The position numbers and the translations under genes were made by a program. Source: RUG12395 sp034178705 (GTDB taxonomy: Bacteria; Bacillota; Clostridia; Oscillospirales; CAG-272). Taken from it: 48,499 nt of DNA. Below the pieces are notes generated by a model, which made no database searches, had not been told where the DNA came from, and worked only from the letters and a program-made list of their open reading frames with translations. The first letter of the stretch is position 1. Each line of letters begins with the position of its first letter. The stretch covers positions 1 to 48,499 of the forward strand of contig JAXFQY010000062.1 in the NCBI GenBank assembly GCA_034178705.1, written 5' to 3'. Of this stretch, positions 24,603 through 32,301 are shown one piece after another.

Positions 24603-24830
24603 GTGGATACTTACGGCAGATTAATCAAATGCATGCAGGAAGTCGGAATGATGGATAGTCAGCAGAAAATAGTAGATAAGTCCTCAATGGTCTTTATAGC
24701 CTTTTTTGTCGAACTGGAAAACGAATTCAAAATACAGATTCCTGAGCAGTACTTAACCATTGAAGTGTTGAATTCCCTCGACGTTTTGATCGATTTAATT
24801 GACAGTTTGACAAAGGAAGAGAATAAATGA
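24603..24830 (+). CDS. Acyl-carrier-related protein of a peptide maturation system
   Basis: This 75-residue protein reads as an acyl carrier fold: DKSSMVFIAFFVELENEFKIQIP aligns with the DSL-x-ELxxxLExEFxxxIP core. Ser28 sits where the phosphopantetheine Ser of carrier proteins lies (ten residues before the LE of ELENEF), though DSL is SSM here. It matches the type of ACP-related protein seen in CLI_3235-class clusters (recalled family, not searched). The start is GTG with GGAGGAGCAAAGT upstream. Its stop overlaps the next ATG (ATGA), so it is the first gene of the operon. Confidence 0.8.
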   Translation: MDTYGRLIKCMQEVGMMDSQQKIVDKSSMVFIAFFVELENEFKIQIPEQYLTIEVLNSLDVLIDLIDSLTKEENK

Positions 24831-26605
24831 GCTATTATGATGCCATAATTATTGACAGCGGATATTCCGGAAACCGGAAGGGGATTGACGGAAGGAATCT
24901 GACCTCCTCCTGCCGGGATGACCTGCGGGATCCGATTGATCACGGAACGGCTGTCGTGGATCTGATTCTGCATCAGAACCCGGAAGCCAAGGTGTATGTG
25001 ATCAAGCTCTGCAATACTTATGATGATTTTACGGAAGAAGATCTGTGTTCGGCGCTGGAGCATATTCTCCGGGAAAATCTTTTCTGCGGTGTGATCAATA
25101 TCAGCTTAGGCATTCAGAAACTGCGGGATTACGCCCGCCTGAAGGGACTGCTGCATGCTTTAAAGGAGAGAAATGCCGTTACGGTTTCGGCTTTTCATCC
25201 GTTCAGTATCTCTTTTCCCGCTGCCTTTGAGGAGGTCATCGGTGTGGATGTCAGCGAGAAGATCAAGCATGCGGATGAGTATCTGTTTAACGAAAACAGC
25301 GGGATTGATCTTGTCGGGACAAACAGTTATATCCGAATGGTCGACGGGGAAGGTCACGGCGTATTGAAAAAAGGCTCCAGCTTTGTGGCGGCAAAAATCT
25401 CCGGTCTGCTTGTGTCCTTTTTCCGTGAGAACCCGGCGGCAGAGGACCGCTTATCTATGGCACGTGCCTATCTCAAGGCAAACGCCAGATATACTTACAC
25501 CTTCCCGGTAATACCGCACAATCAGGGAAAACGCTTCGTACAGGAAACAGGGCATGCGATTCTTTTGCCCTTTAATAAGGAAATCTATCCGATTGCAGCA
25601 AATGAGGACCTCCTGAGCTTTTCGGTAGATGCCTACTATGATTTCGGCATCAGTCTGAACAAGAATAAAAGGATCCGGGAGCTTCTGCCATACAGCGACA
25701 ACAGTAAAGTTGTTACCGCATTCAGTGAGATCCGATGGGATGAGGGATTTGATACCGTTATCTGCGGACATTGCAGGGAGTATGAAGAAATAACCGGAAA
25801 GCCCTTTCATCAGGAGCTGATCCGGCTCTGTAAGAAAAACGGCAAACGGCTGTATTCCTTTGACGATTTTTCCTCCGCAGCAGAAAAGGAACACCTGGAC
25901 GATTATTTTTGTCCGGATCTCTCTGCCGATATGGTGCGGCGCGAGCATTTTAATAAGCTTTATGAATTTGGAAAACCGGTTGTCGCTGTGATGGGAACCA
26001 GCTCCGTGCAGGGGAAATTCAGCGTTCAATTGTATTTAAGAAGACAGCTGACGGCGGCAGGGTATAAGGTTTCCAATATCGGAACTGAGCCGACCGGCTA
26101 TCTCTTCGGCTTTGATTCGGTATTACCGATGGGATACGGTTCGGGTCTCCGGCTCACTTCCTATGAGTTTGTAAACCTTTTGAACAGTGCCGTTCATGAA
26201 GCAGAGGAAGAAATGCCGGATCTTCTGATCGTGGGTTCACAGTCCGGAACGGTTCCGGCCTATCGAAACAATTTGCAATTCCTGTTATTCCGGCAGTACG
26301 AGCTTCTGCAGGCTTGCGATCCGGACGCGGTGATTCTGACGGTTAACAGCTTTGATGAGATCGGATATATACGGAAAACCATACAGTTTATTGAAAGCGG
26401 CACACATGCCAAGGTGATTGCGCTCGTGGTGTCTCCGCTGAAGATATCGTCGGAAGGCATTCTGAGGGCAAGAAGGGAGCCCCTTGCGGCATCGGAGTGC
26501 CCCGAGCTCCTTGCCCGTTTCCGGACAGCATTCAAAATACCGGTGTATCTGTTCCAATACAATATCGAAGAATTGCCGCAGACAGTGATCGACTTTTTCA
26601 GCTAA
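24827..26605 (+). CDS. Peptide maturation protein: subtilase domain fused to a P-loop domain
   Basis: A 592-residue two-domain protein. Residues 1 to about 200 are an S8-like subtilase: Asp10 (IIIDSGYSG), His39 (DHGTAV) and Ser185 (KKGSSFVAA), with NISLG as the substrate strand; the oxyanion Asn is not obvious. From about 380 a P-loop domain begins (MGTSSVQGKFS, Lys397) resembling DUF1611, with TEPTGYLFG and SQSGTVPAYRN motifs. This fused architecture is that of the clostridial peptide-maturation family associated with CLI_3235-type precursors, as recalled. It could cleave the leader peptide and use nucleotide energy. No signal peptide, so it acts in the cytoplasm. Confidence 0.82.
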   Translation: MSYYDAIIIDSGYSGNRKGIDGRNLTSSCRDDLRDPIDHGTAVVDLILHQNPEAKVYVIKLCNTYDDFTEEDLCSALEHILRENLFCGVINISLGIQKLRDYARLKGLLHALKERNAVTVSAFHPFSISFPAAFEEVIGVDVSEKIKHADEYLFNENSGIDLVGTNSYIRMVDGEGHGVLKKGSSFVAAKISGLLVSFFRENPAAEDRLSMARAYLKANARYTYTFPVIPHNQGKRFVQETGHAILLPFNKEIYPIAANEDLLSFSVDAYYDFGISLNKNKRIRELLPYSDNSKVVTAFSEIRWDEGFDTVICGHCREYEEITGKPFHQELIRLCKKNGKRLYSFDDFSSAAEKEHLDDYFCPDLSADMVRREHFNKLYEFGKPVVAVMGTSSVQGKFSVQLYLRRQLTAAGYKVSNIGTEPTGYLFGFDSVLPMGYGSGLRLTSYEFVNLLNSAVHEAEEEMPDLLIVGSQSGTVPAYRNNLQFLLFRQYELLQACDPDAVILTVNSFDEIGYIRKTIQFIESGTHAKVIALVVSPLKISSEGILRARREPLAASECPELLARFRTAFKIPVYLFQYNIEELPQTVIDFFS

Positions 26606-26685
26606 AGAAGGACCGATCTCGCCTGCCCCTTCCGGCTTTCCGTGGGACGGGAAACGGGGCAGTCAAGGACAGAAAGGAGCCGCTT

Positions 26686-28083
26686 ATGTATTCACAATCG
26701 ATTTACAATATCTATTTTGAAAACTATAATCATGATGCCGTACTTTTCAATACCCTTAGCGGAAACCTGCTGAGAATACCGGCAGACCGGACTGACCGCG
26801 TCCTTCCCGCAGTCAATCAACCGGACGCCTGCCGGAACAGAGAACTGTTGCAGTATCTTAAGCAGCGCGGCTTTCTTGTCCGGGACCCGACCGAGGAAAC
26901 AGAGAAGGCAAGACAGCTGTTTGAGTCATTTATTGACAGCAACCGGCAATATATTTTAACCATTATGCCAACTGAAGGCTGTAATTTTCGATGCCCCTAT
27001 TGCTTTGAGAGCCATCAATGTGGTAAAATAAATAAAAAAATCGAAAAAAATATCCTTGCGTTTGTAGAACGGATTCTTTCGGAAACCAACGTTCTCTCCC
27101 TTAACTGGTACGGTGGGGAACCTCTTTTGGAGATCGACAGCATTGTCCGATTGTCATCCGGGATCAAAGCGCTCTGTAAGGAGAAAAGAAAAACCTTCCT
27201 GGCAAGCATTACAACAAACGGCTACTTATTGACCTACGAGAATTATCTGAAGCTGAAGGCGGGAAATGTGCTTTCCTATGCGGTTACGCTGGACGGACTG
27301 CCGGAGTATCATAATAAAACCCGCCCGCTGGCGAACGGAGATCCAAGCTTTGAAACAATCTTCTCCAATCTGAAGCAGATTCAGCAGCTTGAAAAATCCC
27401 ATCTGGTCCGATTTGCTATCCGAACCAATTATACAGCGGAAAGCATCAAAGGAAAGGCCGCATGGGAGGAGTATCTGAACAGGAATCTTCTGTTTGATAA
27501 ACGGTTTCAATATGTTCCGAGATTTGCCTGGAATAACAGAAACAGCCAATATGCAGACGATCAATATATTCCGTTCGAGCTGAACGACAATATCAACCTG
27601 TTGCATGAGATCCCCGCGGAAGTGACGCCGGAGGCACATCGGAAACTCGAAGGGCTTCTTTCCGACGGCAGCGGCTTTGCCTTTGCCGAGCAACACCTCC
27701 GGTCTTTGGTCAAGGGCGACCAAATTTGCCCCGCCGGATGTCGGAATTCCATCGTGCTGGGACCGGACGGAACGGCCTATAAATGCCAGGTTGCTTTGGA
27801 CTCTCCCGAAAACAAGGTAGGAATCCTGAAAGAAAACGGAGAAATTGCTTTTAATGATCATCTGAGCCGTTGGGTCAAGCAGAAGCCGGTTCTTCCTGAC
27901 GGAACCGACTGCCTGCGGTGTGTGCTGTTTCCCCTTTGCCGGAGTACCGGCTGCCCGGCAAAAACCAACCTTCCCGAGAATGTAGACAGAATCTGGTGTG
28001 CCCCCCTGCTGAAGGAAGTGAAAAAGTATCTTCATATCCTGACTTATCGGAAAAGTCCTTCGGATATGGAAGATCGGATCTGA
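26686..28083 (+). CDS. Radical SAM/SPASM peptide maturase (CcpM-like)
   Basis: A 465-residue radical SAM enzyme. The [4Fe-4S]-SAM motif is EGCNFRCPYC (Cys99, Cys103, Cys106), followed by YGGEPLL and TTNGYLL strands. The C-terminal SPASM Cys-rich region has CPAGC, KCQVAL, DCLRC, PLC and GCPA, enough for auxiliary clusters. An N-terminal segment of about 80 residues looks like a precursor recognition (RRE-like) region: YNIYFENYNHDAVLFNTLSG. It should modify Cys or acceptor residues of the 47-residue precursor just downstream. AGAAAGGAGCCGCTT precedes the ATG at 26686; the frame extends upstream without a ribosome site. The name CcpM is from memory. Confidence 0.9.
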   Translation: MYSQSIYNIYFENYNHDAVLFNTLSGNLLRIPADRTDRVLPAVNQPDACRNRELLQYLKQRGFLVRDPTEETEKARQLFESFIDSNRQYILTIMPTEGCNFRCPYCFESHQCGKINKKIEKNILAFVERILSETNVLSLNWYGGEPLLEIDSIVRLSSGIKALCKEKRKTFLASITTNGYLLTYENYLKLKAGNVLSYAVTLDGLPEYHNKTRPLANGDPSFETIFSNLKQIQQLEKSHLVRFAIRTNYTAESIKGKAAWEEYLNRNLLFDKRFQYVPRFAWNNRNSQYADDQYIPFELNDNINLLHEIPAEVTPEAHRKLEGLLSDGSGFAFAEQHLRSLVKGDQICPAGCRNSIVLGPDGTAYKCQVALDSPENKVGILKENGEIAFNDHLSRWVKQKPVLPDGTDCLRCVLFPLCRSTGCPAKTNLPENVDRIWCAPLLKEVKKYLHILTYRKSPSDMEDRI

Positions 28084-28089
28084 CGAGAT

Positions 28090-28115
28090 GCAGGTATGCA
28101 GCATAAGATGCTACA
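28090..28115. repeat. Left arm of a 26-bp inverted repeat bracketing the precursor gene
   Basis: Bases 28090-28115 are the reverse complement of 28344-28369 except one position (T here, the partner arm implying C). As RNA that position is a U-G pair, so all 26 positions can pair. The arm lies 6 nt after the radical SAM stop and just before the precursor ribosome site. Each arm also contains the small palindrome AGCAT-AAG-ATGCT. Confidence 0.85.
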
Positions 28116-28137
28116 GACGAAAGGAGGTGACACGTTC

Positions 28138-28281
28138 ATGCAGGAGAAGAATATCAAGGGGCTGAAGAAGCCGGAACGCACGGAAAACGCAAATTGCTCT
28201 TTGTACCAAGACGAACTCAGCGGAGGAAAATGCATGCTCCTTTTTGATGGATGCTATCTGTTCGAAGAGAGCTGCCATTGA
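28138..28281 (+). CDS. RiPP precursor peptide, Cys-containing, double-Gly
   Basis: A 47-residue peptide starting at ATG 28138, with a strong AAAGGAGGTGA 7 nt upstream, begins MQEKNIKGLKKPERTENANC. It has Cys at 20, 32, 39 and 46. Gly-Gly at 29-30 suggests a leader/core border, leaving a 17-residue core KCMLLFDGCYLFEESCH with three Cys, Asp/Glu and aromatic residues as possible radical SAM targets. Its charge is strongly N-terminal, as in a leader. It directly follows the maturase and lies inside the inverted repeat. It resembles CLI_3235-type Cys-rich precursors by position and composition only. Confidence 0.78.
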   Translation: MQEKNIKGLKKPERTENANCSLYQDELSGGKCMLLFDGCYLFEESCH

Positions 28282-28343
28282 TGATCGGTTTGGTTGACTG
28301 TTAGTGATTTTTCCATAATCTTATCAAGTGAGAACATAAAAAA

Positions 28344-28369
28344 TGTAGCATCTTATGCTGCATGCCTGC
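28344..28369. repeat. Right arm of the 26-bp inverted repeat
   Basis: This arm (complement to 28090-28115, 25 of 26 bases) ends just before the AAAAAGGAG ribosome site of the next gene. Arms and contents span 280 bp and enclose only the precursor gene. No target-site duplication flanks the pair. Confidence 0.85.
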
Positions 28370-28388
28370 AAAAAGGAGTGTGAAAAAC

Positions 28389-28739
28389 GTGATCCTAGTG
28401 AATCCCCGCAATATGATCCGCCAGTATCGGGAGTGGGAAAAGGATCGCTGTCCGCGCGTGCCCTTTCCGACCGCTTATATGACCAGGTGCCTGTTCACGC
28501 TCTATTTTTCCTTATTTCTCTCCGCCTTTCTGATGTATCGCATTTTGATTATCGGTGCGCTGACAGCGCTGTTCTTCTTTCTGTTTTCCTACTACCTGTT
28601 TATGCAGCTTTGGAAGCTGCTTGGGCTGTCGCGATGGAAATTTCACTTGTTTTTCCTTCTGACGGGATCCGGAGTTTGCTGGCTCGGCGTCTTGCTTAGA
28701 ACGTGTATTCTATCTTTCTTACAAGAAAAAGGCTGGTGA
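28389..28739 (+). CDS. Small two-helix membrane protein of the peptide cluster
   Basis: A predicted 117-residue membrane protein beginning at GTG 28389 (AAAAAGGAG 11 nt upstream). An earlier ATG at 28362 lies inside the repeat arm and has no ribosome site. The N-terminus is basic and cytoplasmic (NPRNMIRQYREWEKDRC), then a hydrophobic hairpin of about 40 residues (TLYFSLFLSAFLMYRILIIG onward) and a second helix near residue 90. No family is recognised; an immunity or export-accessory role would fit its position. Its stop overlaps the next GTG. Confidence 0.75.
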   Translation: MILVNPRNMIRQYREWEKDRCPRVPFPTAYMTRCLFTLYFSLFLSAFLMYRILIIGALTALFFFLFSYYLFMQLWKLLGLSRWKFHLFFLLTGSGVCWLGVLLRTCILSFLQEKGW

Positions 28740-30265
28740 TCGTTTTGTCAGCATTGTTTTTACAAAAAAACACCGAAAGCAGCGGGGACTGGTATACTGC
28801 GATTGAGTCCCTGAAAGTCGATTCCGTTCTTGGCATGACTGCGGATGCGGTGGCTCCGTTTATTACCGAAGATCCGGAGGAGATCCGCGCCCGGCAGTGT
28901 ATTTTTGCCGATTGTATTGAGAACCCGGATTTGGTACAAGGCTTTGAAAAACTGCTTGGGTATATTACCGACATCAAGGAGATTATCAAAAAGGAGCAGA
29001 CCTATGCGCAGGGCATGGAACGCACACTGTATTCCGTGCGTGCCATTGAGTTTTATCTGGACGCGATTGCGCTTGCAGAAAAGCTGTATGTGTCAACCGG
29101 AGAAAAACTGAACTCTGAGCGCTTAAAAAGCTTTTTGTTCGGATTTCACGCGGTGTTTATCAGTGAGCGTTTCAAGCAGATCGGTGACTATGTGCGCCAA
29201 TGCCTGGAAAATGTTCAGACCGTAAAAAGCTTTACGGTCGGGATTAATCTGAATGCCAAGCTTGAGCCTGTGGAAATCGGCATTTTGTCGATGAACGAGG
29301 AGGAGTTTGTCACCTCCAACTTTTTTACCGATCTTTTCACCCCCTCGGGACGTACACAACAATTTGTGACCCCGATGATTCGTTTTTCCGGCAAAAACGA
29401 GCTTTTACAACGCTCTTTGTATCTTACGATGAATAACTATCTCTGTAAATCGGTCAGCCGAGCCTTCCGCGATATTCTCAAAAGCATGGATGAGATCACA
29501 CTTTCCATGCTGAGTGCAGAGAAGGAGCTGCGCTTCCTCTGCCGGGCGTGTGCTTTCATCGATGGGCTGAAGGAGAACAAGGCGCCGTTCTGTTTTGCCG
29601 TTCCCGACGCGGATTCATGCTGTGTGCAGAGCGCTTATTCTCCGATTCTTCTCAAACATATCCGCTACACGGAGATTGTTCCGAACGATATTCGCTTTGA
29701 CAGAGAAGGGATTTCCGTTCATATTTTAACCGGAGCAAACAGCGGGGGGAAAAGCGTTTATCTGCAGACCGTCGGAATCACGCAGATCCTGTTTCAGTTG
29801 GGGCTTTGTATCCCTGCCCTTCAGGCGCGTCTGCGCCCGCTGCACGGTGTTTATACGCATTTTGCGTCTGACTGCAGTGCGGACGACGCGTCCGGTGACA
29901 GTCGTTTTGCCGCTGAGTGCAGGCAGATGAAAAGCATTCTTGAAAGGCTTACGCCGGATTCCCTCGTTCTGATGGATGAGTCTTTTTCCGGAACTGCCGC
30001 TACGGAGGGTGCCGCTGTTGCTGCACAGGTACTCAAGCACCTTCTCCGTAAGGGTTGCTTCTGTATCTACTCCACGCATATTCATGAGGTTGTTTTGTTT
30101 ATCGATGATCTCAACCGAAAAAAACGCAGCGTTGCGCCGATGTGCGTGGATACGAAGGAGGGCGTTCGAACTTTTCATGTTCTGTTCAACAAAACGGATG
30201 AGCATAGCCACGCGTATGACATTGCAAAAAAATACGGCCTTGAATTTTCGGAAGAAGAGGAATAG
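28736..30265 (+). CDS. MutS-like ATPase in the peptide cluster
   Basis: A MutS-family protein with only core and ATPase regions, about 509 residues. The C-terminal domain has Walker A LTGANSGGKSVYLQ, a following VGITQILFQ helix, SFFAE-like DSRFAAECRQM, Walker B LVLMDESFSGT and a His-switch STHIHEVV. The N-terminal domains I (mismatch recognition) are absent, so it is not a mismatch repair MutS1. The clamp-like helical region resembles MutS2 or the MutS-related families of unknown role. Start at GTG 28736 overlapping the preceding TGA is likely; GTG 28703 or TTG 28745 are alternatives. It ends the operon before a strong terminator. Its role in peptide biosynthesis is unknown. Confidence 0.85.
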   Translation: MIVLSALFLQKNTESSGDWYTAIESLKVDSVLGMTADAVAPFITEDPEEIRARQCIFADCIENPDLVQGFEKLLGYITDIKEIIKKEQTYAQGMERTLYSVRAIEFYLDAIALAEKLYVSTGEKLNSERLKSFLFGFHAVFISERFKQIGDYVRQCLENVQTVKSFTVGINLNAKLEPVEIGILSMNEEEFVTSNFFTDLFTPSGRTQQFVTPMIRFSGKNELLQRSLYLTMNNYLCKSVSRAFRDILKSMDEITLSMLSAEKELRFLCRACAFIDGLKENKAPFCFAVPDADSCCVQSAYSPILLKHIRYTEIVPNDIRFDREGISVHILTGANSGGKSVYLQTVGITQILFQLGLCIPALQARLRPLHGVYTHFASDCSADDASGDSRFAAECRQMKSILERLTPDSLVLMDESFSGTAATEGAAVAAQVLKHLLRKGCFCIYSTHIHEVVLFIDDLNRKKRSVAPMCVDTKEGVRTFHVLFNKTDEHSHAYDIAKKYGLEFSEEEE

Positions 30266-30280
30266 CGAAGAGCTGTCTCA

Positions 30281-30335
30281 CACAGCAGGGGCTCTCTCCG
30301 TTTTGCGGAGAGAGCCCCTGCTGTGATTTTCTTTT
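30281..30335 (+). terminator. Terminator of the peptide cluster
   Basis: A perfect 20-bp stem (30281-30300 with 30306-30325), loop TTTTG, followed by ATTTTCTTTTC. It closes the plus-strand operon 15 nt after the MutS-like gene and probably insulates it from the convergent thioredoxin gene. Confidence 0.92.
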
Positions 30336-30437
30336 CGTAAAGCGGTTTCCTGCATCTTACTGCGGAAAGAATGCTGTATCCAAAGGCGCAGAGCCGGTGT
30401 CAAAAAGGACAACGGTAACCGTGCAGCGAAAATAAGG

Positions 30438-30815
30438 TTAGAAGCCCAATTGACCGAGCAGCGTCGCAATTTCCGCGGGTTTCAGGACCTTGCCCATAGA
30501 TACCACTTTTTCATTCACGACAAGGGCGGGCATTCTCATGACCCCGTATTCCATTACTTTCTGCATATCGGTGATATATTCCACTTCAACCGAAAGCCCT
30601 TTGTTCTTTACCGCTTGTTTCGTGTTCTCATACTGCTCGCGGCAGGACTTGCACCCTGCGCCTAATACCTTAATACAGCAGATTCCGTTTGCGTTTTCTC
30701 CGCAGCAATTGTTTATGCTTTCGGTGGGGTTGTTCGTGGGACAGCCGCTGCTGCAAGCACAAACGGGAGCCTTTTTTCCCTCTTCCTTTTTCTTTCCAAG
30801 GTTAAACAGTGCCAT
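30438..30815 (-). CDS. Thioredoxin-fold redox protein with a Cys-rich N-terminus
   Basis: A 125-residue protein (MALFNLGKKKEEGK start; ATG 30818 is an alternative 3 nt upstream). It has a thioredoxin-like domain with CxxC at Cys55-Cys58 (GAGCKSCREQ) and cis-Pro in RMPALVVNEKVV. The N-terminal 50 residues carry seven more Cys (19, 21, 25, 37, 38, 46, 47) and could bind metal or form a persulfide/disulfide relay. It is downstream of the permease after 16 nt. Similar small thioredoxins accompany UPF0718-type permeases in anaerobes. The stop lies about 110 nt beyond the convergent terminator. Confidence 0.88.
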   Translation of the reverse strand: MALFNLGKKKEEGKKAPVCACSSGCPTNNPTESINNCCGENANGICCIKVLGAGCKSCREQYENTKQAVKNKGLSVEVEYITDMQKVMEYGVMRMPALVVNEKVVSMGKVLKPAEIATLLGQLGF

Positions 30816-30831
30816 CATGGTTCCTCCAAAA

Positions 30832-31845
30832 TCATATAATGATATTTTGTATCGTATTGAAGACATATCCGACAATTATAATCCCGACCGTACAAACAGC
30901 AACAAAAATACCGAGCAGTTTCGGTTTAACGGCTTTGCGAAGCATAATCATGGACGGCAGAGAAAGTGTGGTAACGGCCATCATAAAGGACAGAACAACA
31001 CCGAGCAAGGCCCCTTTTGCGAGCAAAGCCTCCGCAATCGGGATTGTGCCGAAGATATCGGCATACATCGGAATGCCTGCAATCGTTGCAAGAATTACTC
31101 CGAACAGATTGTTATCACCCAGAATTCTGACAATGAAATCCTGCGGTATCCAGTTATGAATAATTGCTCCGATACCTACGCCGATAAGGACATACGGCGC
31201 AACCTTTTTAACCGTTGAGACAACCTGTTCCCAAGCATATTTTATACGGTCTTTGCAATGAAGCTCTTCCTGCGGAAGATCAATGGAATGTCCCTTGCGG
31301 ATATAATCTTCGACTTCCGTTTCAAGATGGAGTTTCCCGATCAGCGTACCTCCGACTACGGCCACAGCCAAACCGAGAAGCACATATACCGCCGCAACCT
31401 TCCAGCCGAAAATGCTCATCAGCAGAATAAGGCTTCCGAGATCCACCATCGGAGAAGAAATCAAAAAGGAGAAGGTTACGCCCAAGGGTAAGCCTGCACC
31501 TGTAAATCCGATAAACAGCGGAATGGAGGAACAGGAGCAGAACGGCGTTACCGTACCGAGCAGAGCGGCAAGAAGATTTGCCCATATCCCGTGAAATCTC
31601 GAGAGTATTTTCTTTGTCCTCTCCGGCGGGAAGTAACTTTGAATATAAGAGATCATCAGAATCAAAACGCCCAAGAGAACCATGATTTTGATCGTGTCAT
31701 AGAGGAAGAACTGAACACTTCCGCCAATTCTGCTTGTGGTATCCAATCCGCAGGAAGTTAAAATTGTGTTTATCCCTCGGCTCAGCCATCCCATGCCGAG
31801 GATCTCATTTTGAAAGAAATTCCAAACAGACCGGATTGCTTCCAT
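30832..31845 (-). CDS. UPF0718/ArsP-family permease
   Basis: A 337-residue membrane protein with about eight helices. Family features include the FPPERTKKILSR segment, CSCSSIPLFIGF (paired Cys with following SIP), VTFSFLISSPMVDLGSL and MYADIFGTIPIAEALL. ArsP-type permeases export methylated arsenicals; others in UPF0718 have unknown substrates. An ArsR repressor gene lies upstream on the same strand and a Cys-rich thioredoxin downstream. The trio suggests metalloid or thiol-linked export. The substrate is inferred. Confidence 0.9.
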   Translation of the reverse strand: MEAIRSVWNFFQNEILGMGWLSRGINTILTSCGLDTTSRIGGSVQFFLYDTIKIMVLLGVLILMISYIQSYFPPERTKKILSRFHGIWANLLAALLGTVTPFCSCSSIPLFIGFTGAGLPLGVTFSFLISSPMVDLGSLILLMSIFGWKVAAVYVLLGLAVAVVGGTLIGKLHLETEVEDYIRKGHSIDLPQEELHCKDRIKYAWEQVVSTVKKVAPYVLIGVGIGAIIHNWIPQDFIVRILGDNNLFGVILATIAGIPMYADIFGTIPIAEALLAKGALLGVVLSFMMAVTTLSLPSMIMLRKAVKPKLLGIFVAVCTVGIIIVGYVFNTIQNIII

Positions 31846-31925
31846 GGAAGAGTTCCTTTCCTATCGTTTTCTTGTAATCATTCTCTTGAACAACCGGTAA
31901 AAAAGCTGAATAGACAGCCTTTCCT

Positions 31926-32234
31926 TTAGGAATCATCGCGCGACATGTTTTCCTGTTGGCGCTTGGCGGTTGTCAGTCCCTGTAAGAAGCGTTCTGCACA
32001 AAGCACCCCTTCGGGGGAAACAGAGTAGTGAATCCATTTTCCCTCCCTGCGGCTGACCACAATTCCGGAATCACAGAGAATCTTCATGTGATGGGAGAGA
32101 GTAGGCTGCGTTACCTTGAGTTCTTCCAGCAGTTTGCAAGCACACATTTCTCCGTTTCGGAGCAGTTCCAATATGCGGATACGGTTTTCATCGCTCAAGG
32201 CTTTGAAAATGAATGCCGTTTTTCTTTCGTCCAC
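31926..32234 (-). CDS. ArsR/SmtB family metalloregulator
   Basis: A 102-residue winged-helix repressor. The recognition helix is in LKVTQPTLSHHMKILCDSGIV. The metal-sensing motif is CAC (Cys31, Cys33) in NGEMCACKLLEEL, like the ELCVCDL site of arsenic/antimony ArsR proteins; a third Cys (54 and 79 are candidates) may complete the site. It lies 80 nt upstream of the permease gene on the same strand, with its operator at 32249-32270. It probably represses the three-gene unit until thiophilic metalloid binds. Confidence 0.93.
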   Translation of the reverse strand: MDERKTAFIFKALSDENRIRILELLRNGEMCACKLLEELKVTQPTLSHHMKILCDSGIVVSRREGKWIHYSVSPEGVLCAERFLQGLTTAKRQQENMSRDDS

Positions 32235-32248
32235 CTGCCCAAACCTCT

Positions 32249-32301
32249 CACATAGATATCTATCTATGTGACATTATATGCTGCGCAGAGCCGCTTGTCA
32301 A
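32249..32301 (-). promoter_or_regulatory. Promoter and ArsR operator
   Basis: On the minus strand TTGACA (32296-32301), 17 nt and TATAAT (32273-32278) form a fully consensus promoter. Immediately downstream, 32249-32270 is a perfect 10-bp palindrome, CACATAGATA/TATCTATGTG with a 2-nt centre, which is the kind of operator ArsR repressors bind to block transcription. Confidence 0.9.

Noticed and set aside
28090..28369. Insertion-sequence or MITE interpretation of the bracketed precursor
   Set aside because: No target-site duplication flanks the arms and no transposase is nearby; kept only as one alternative in the findings.
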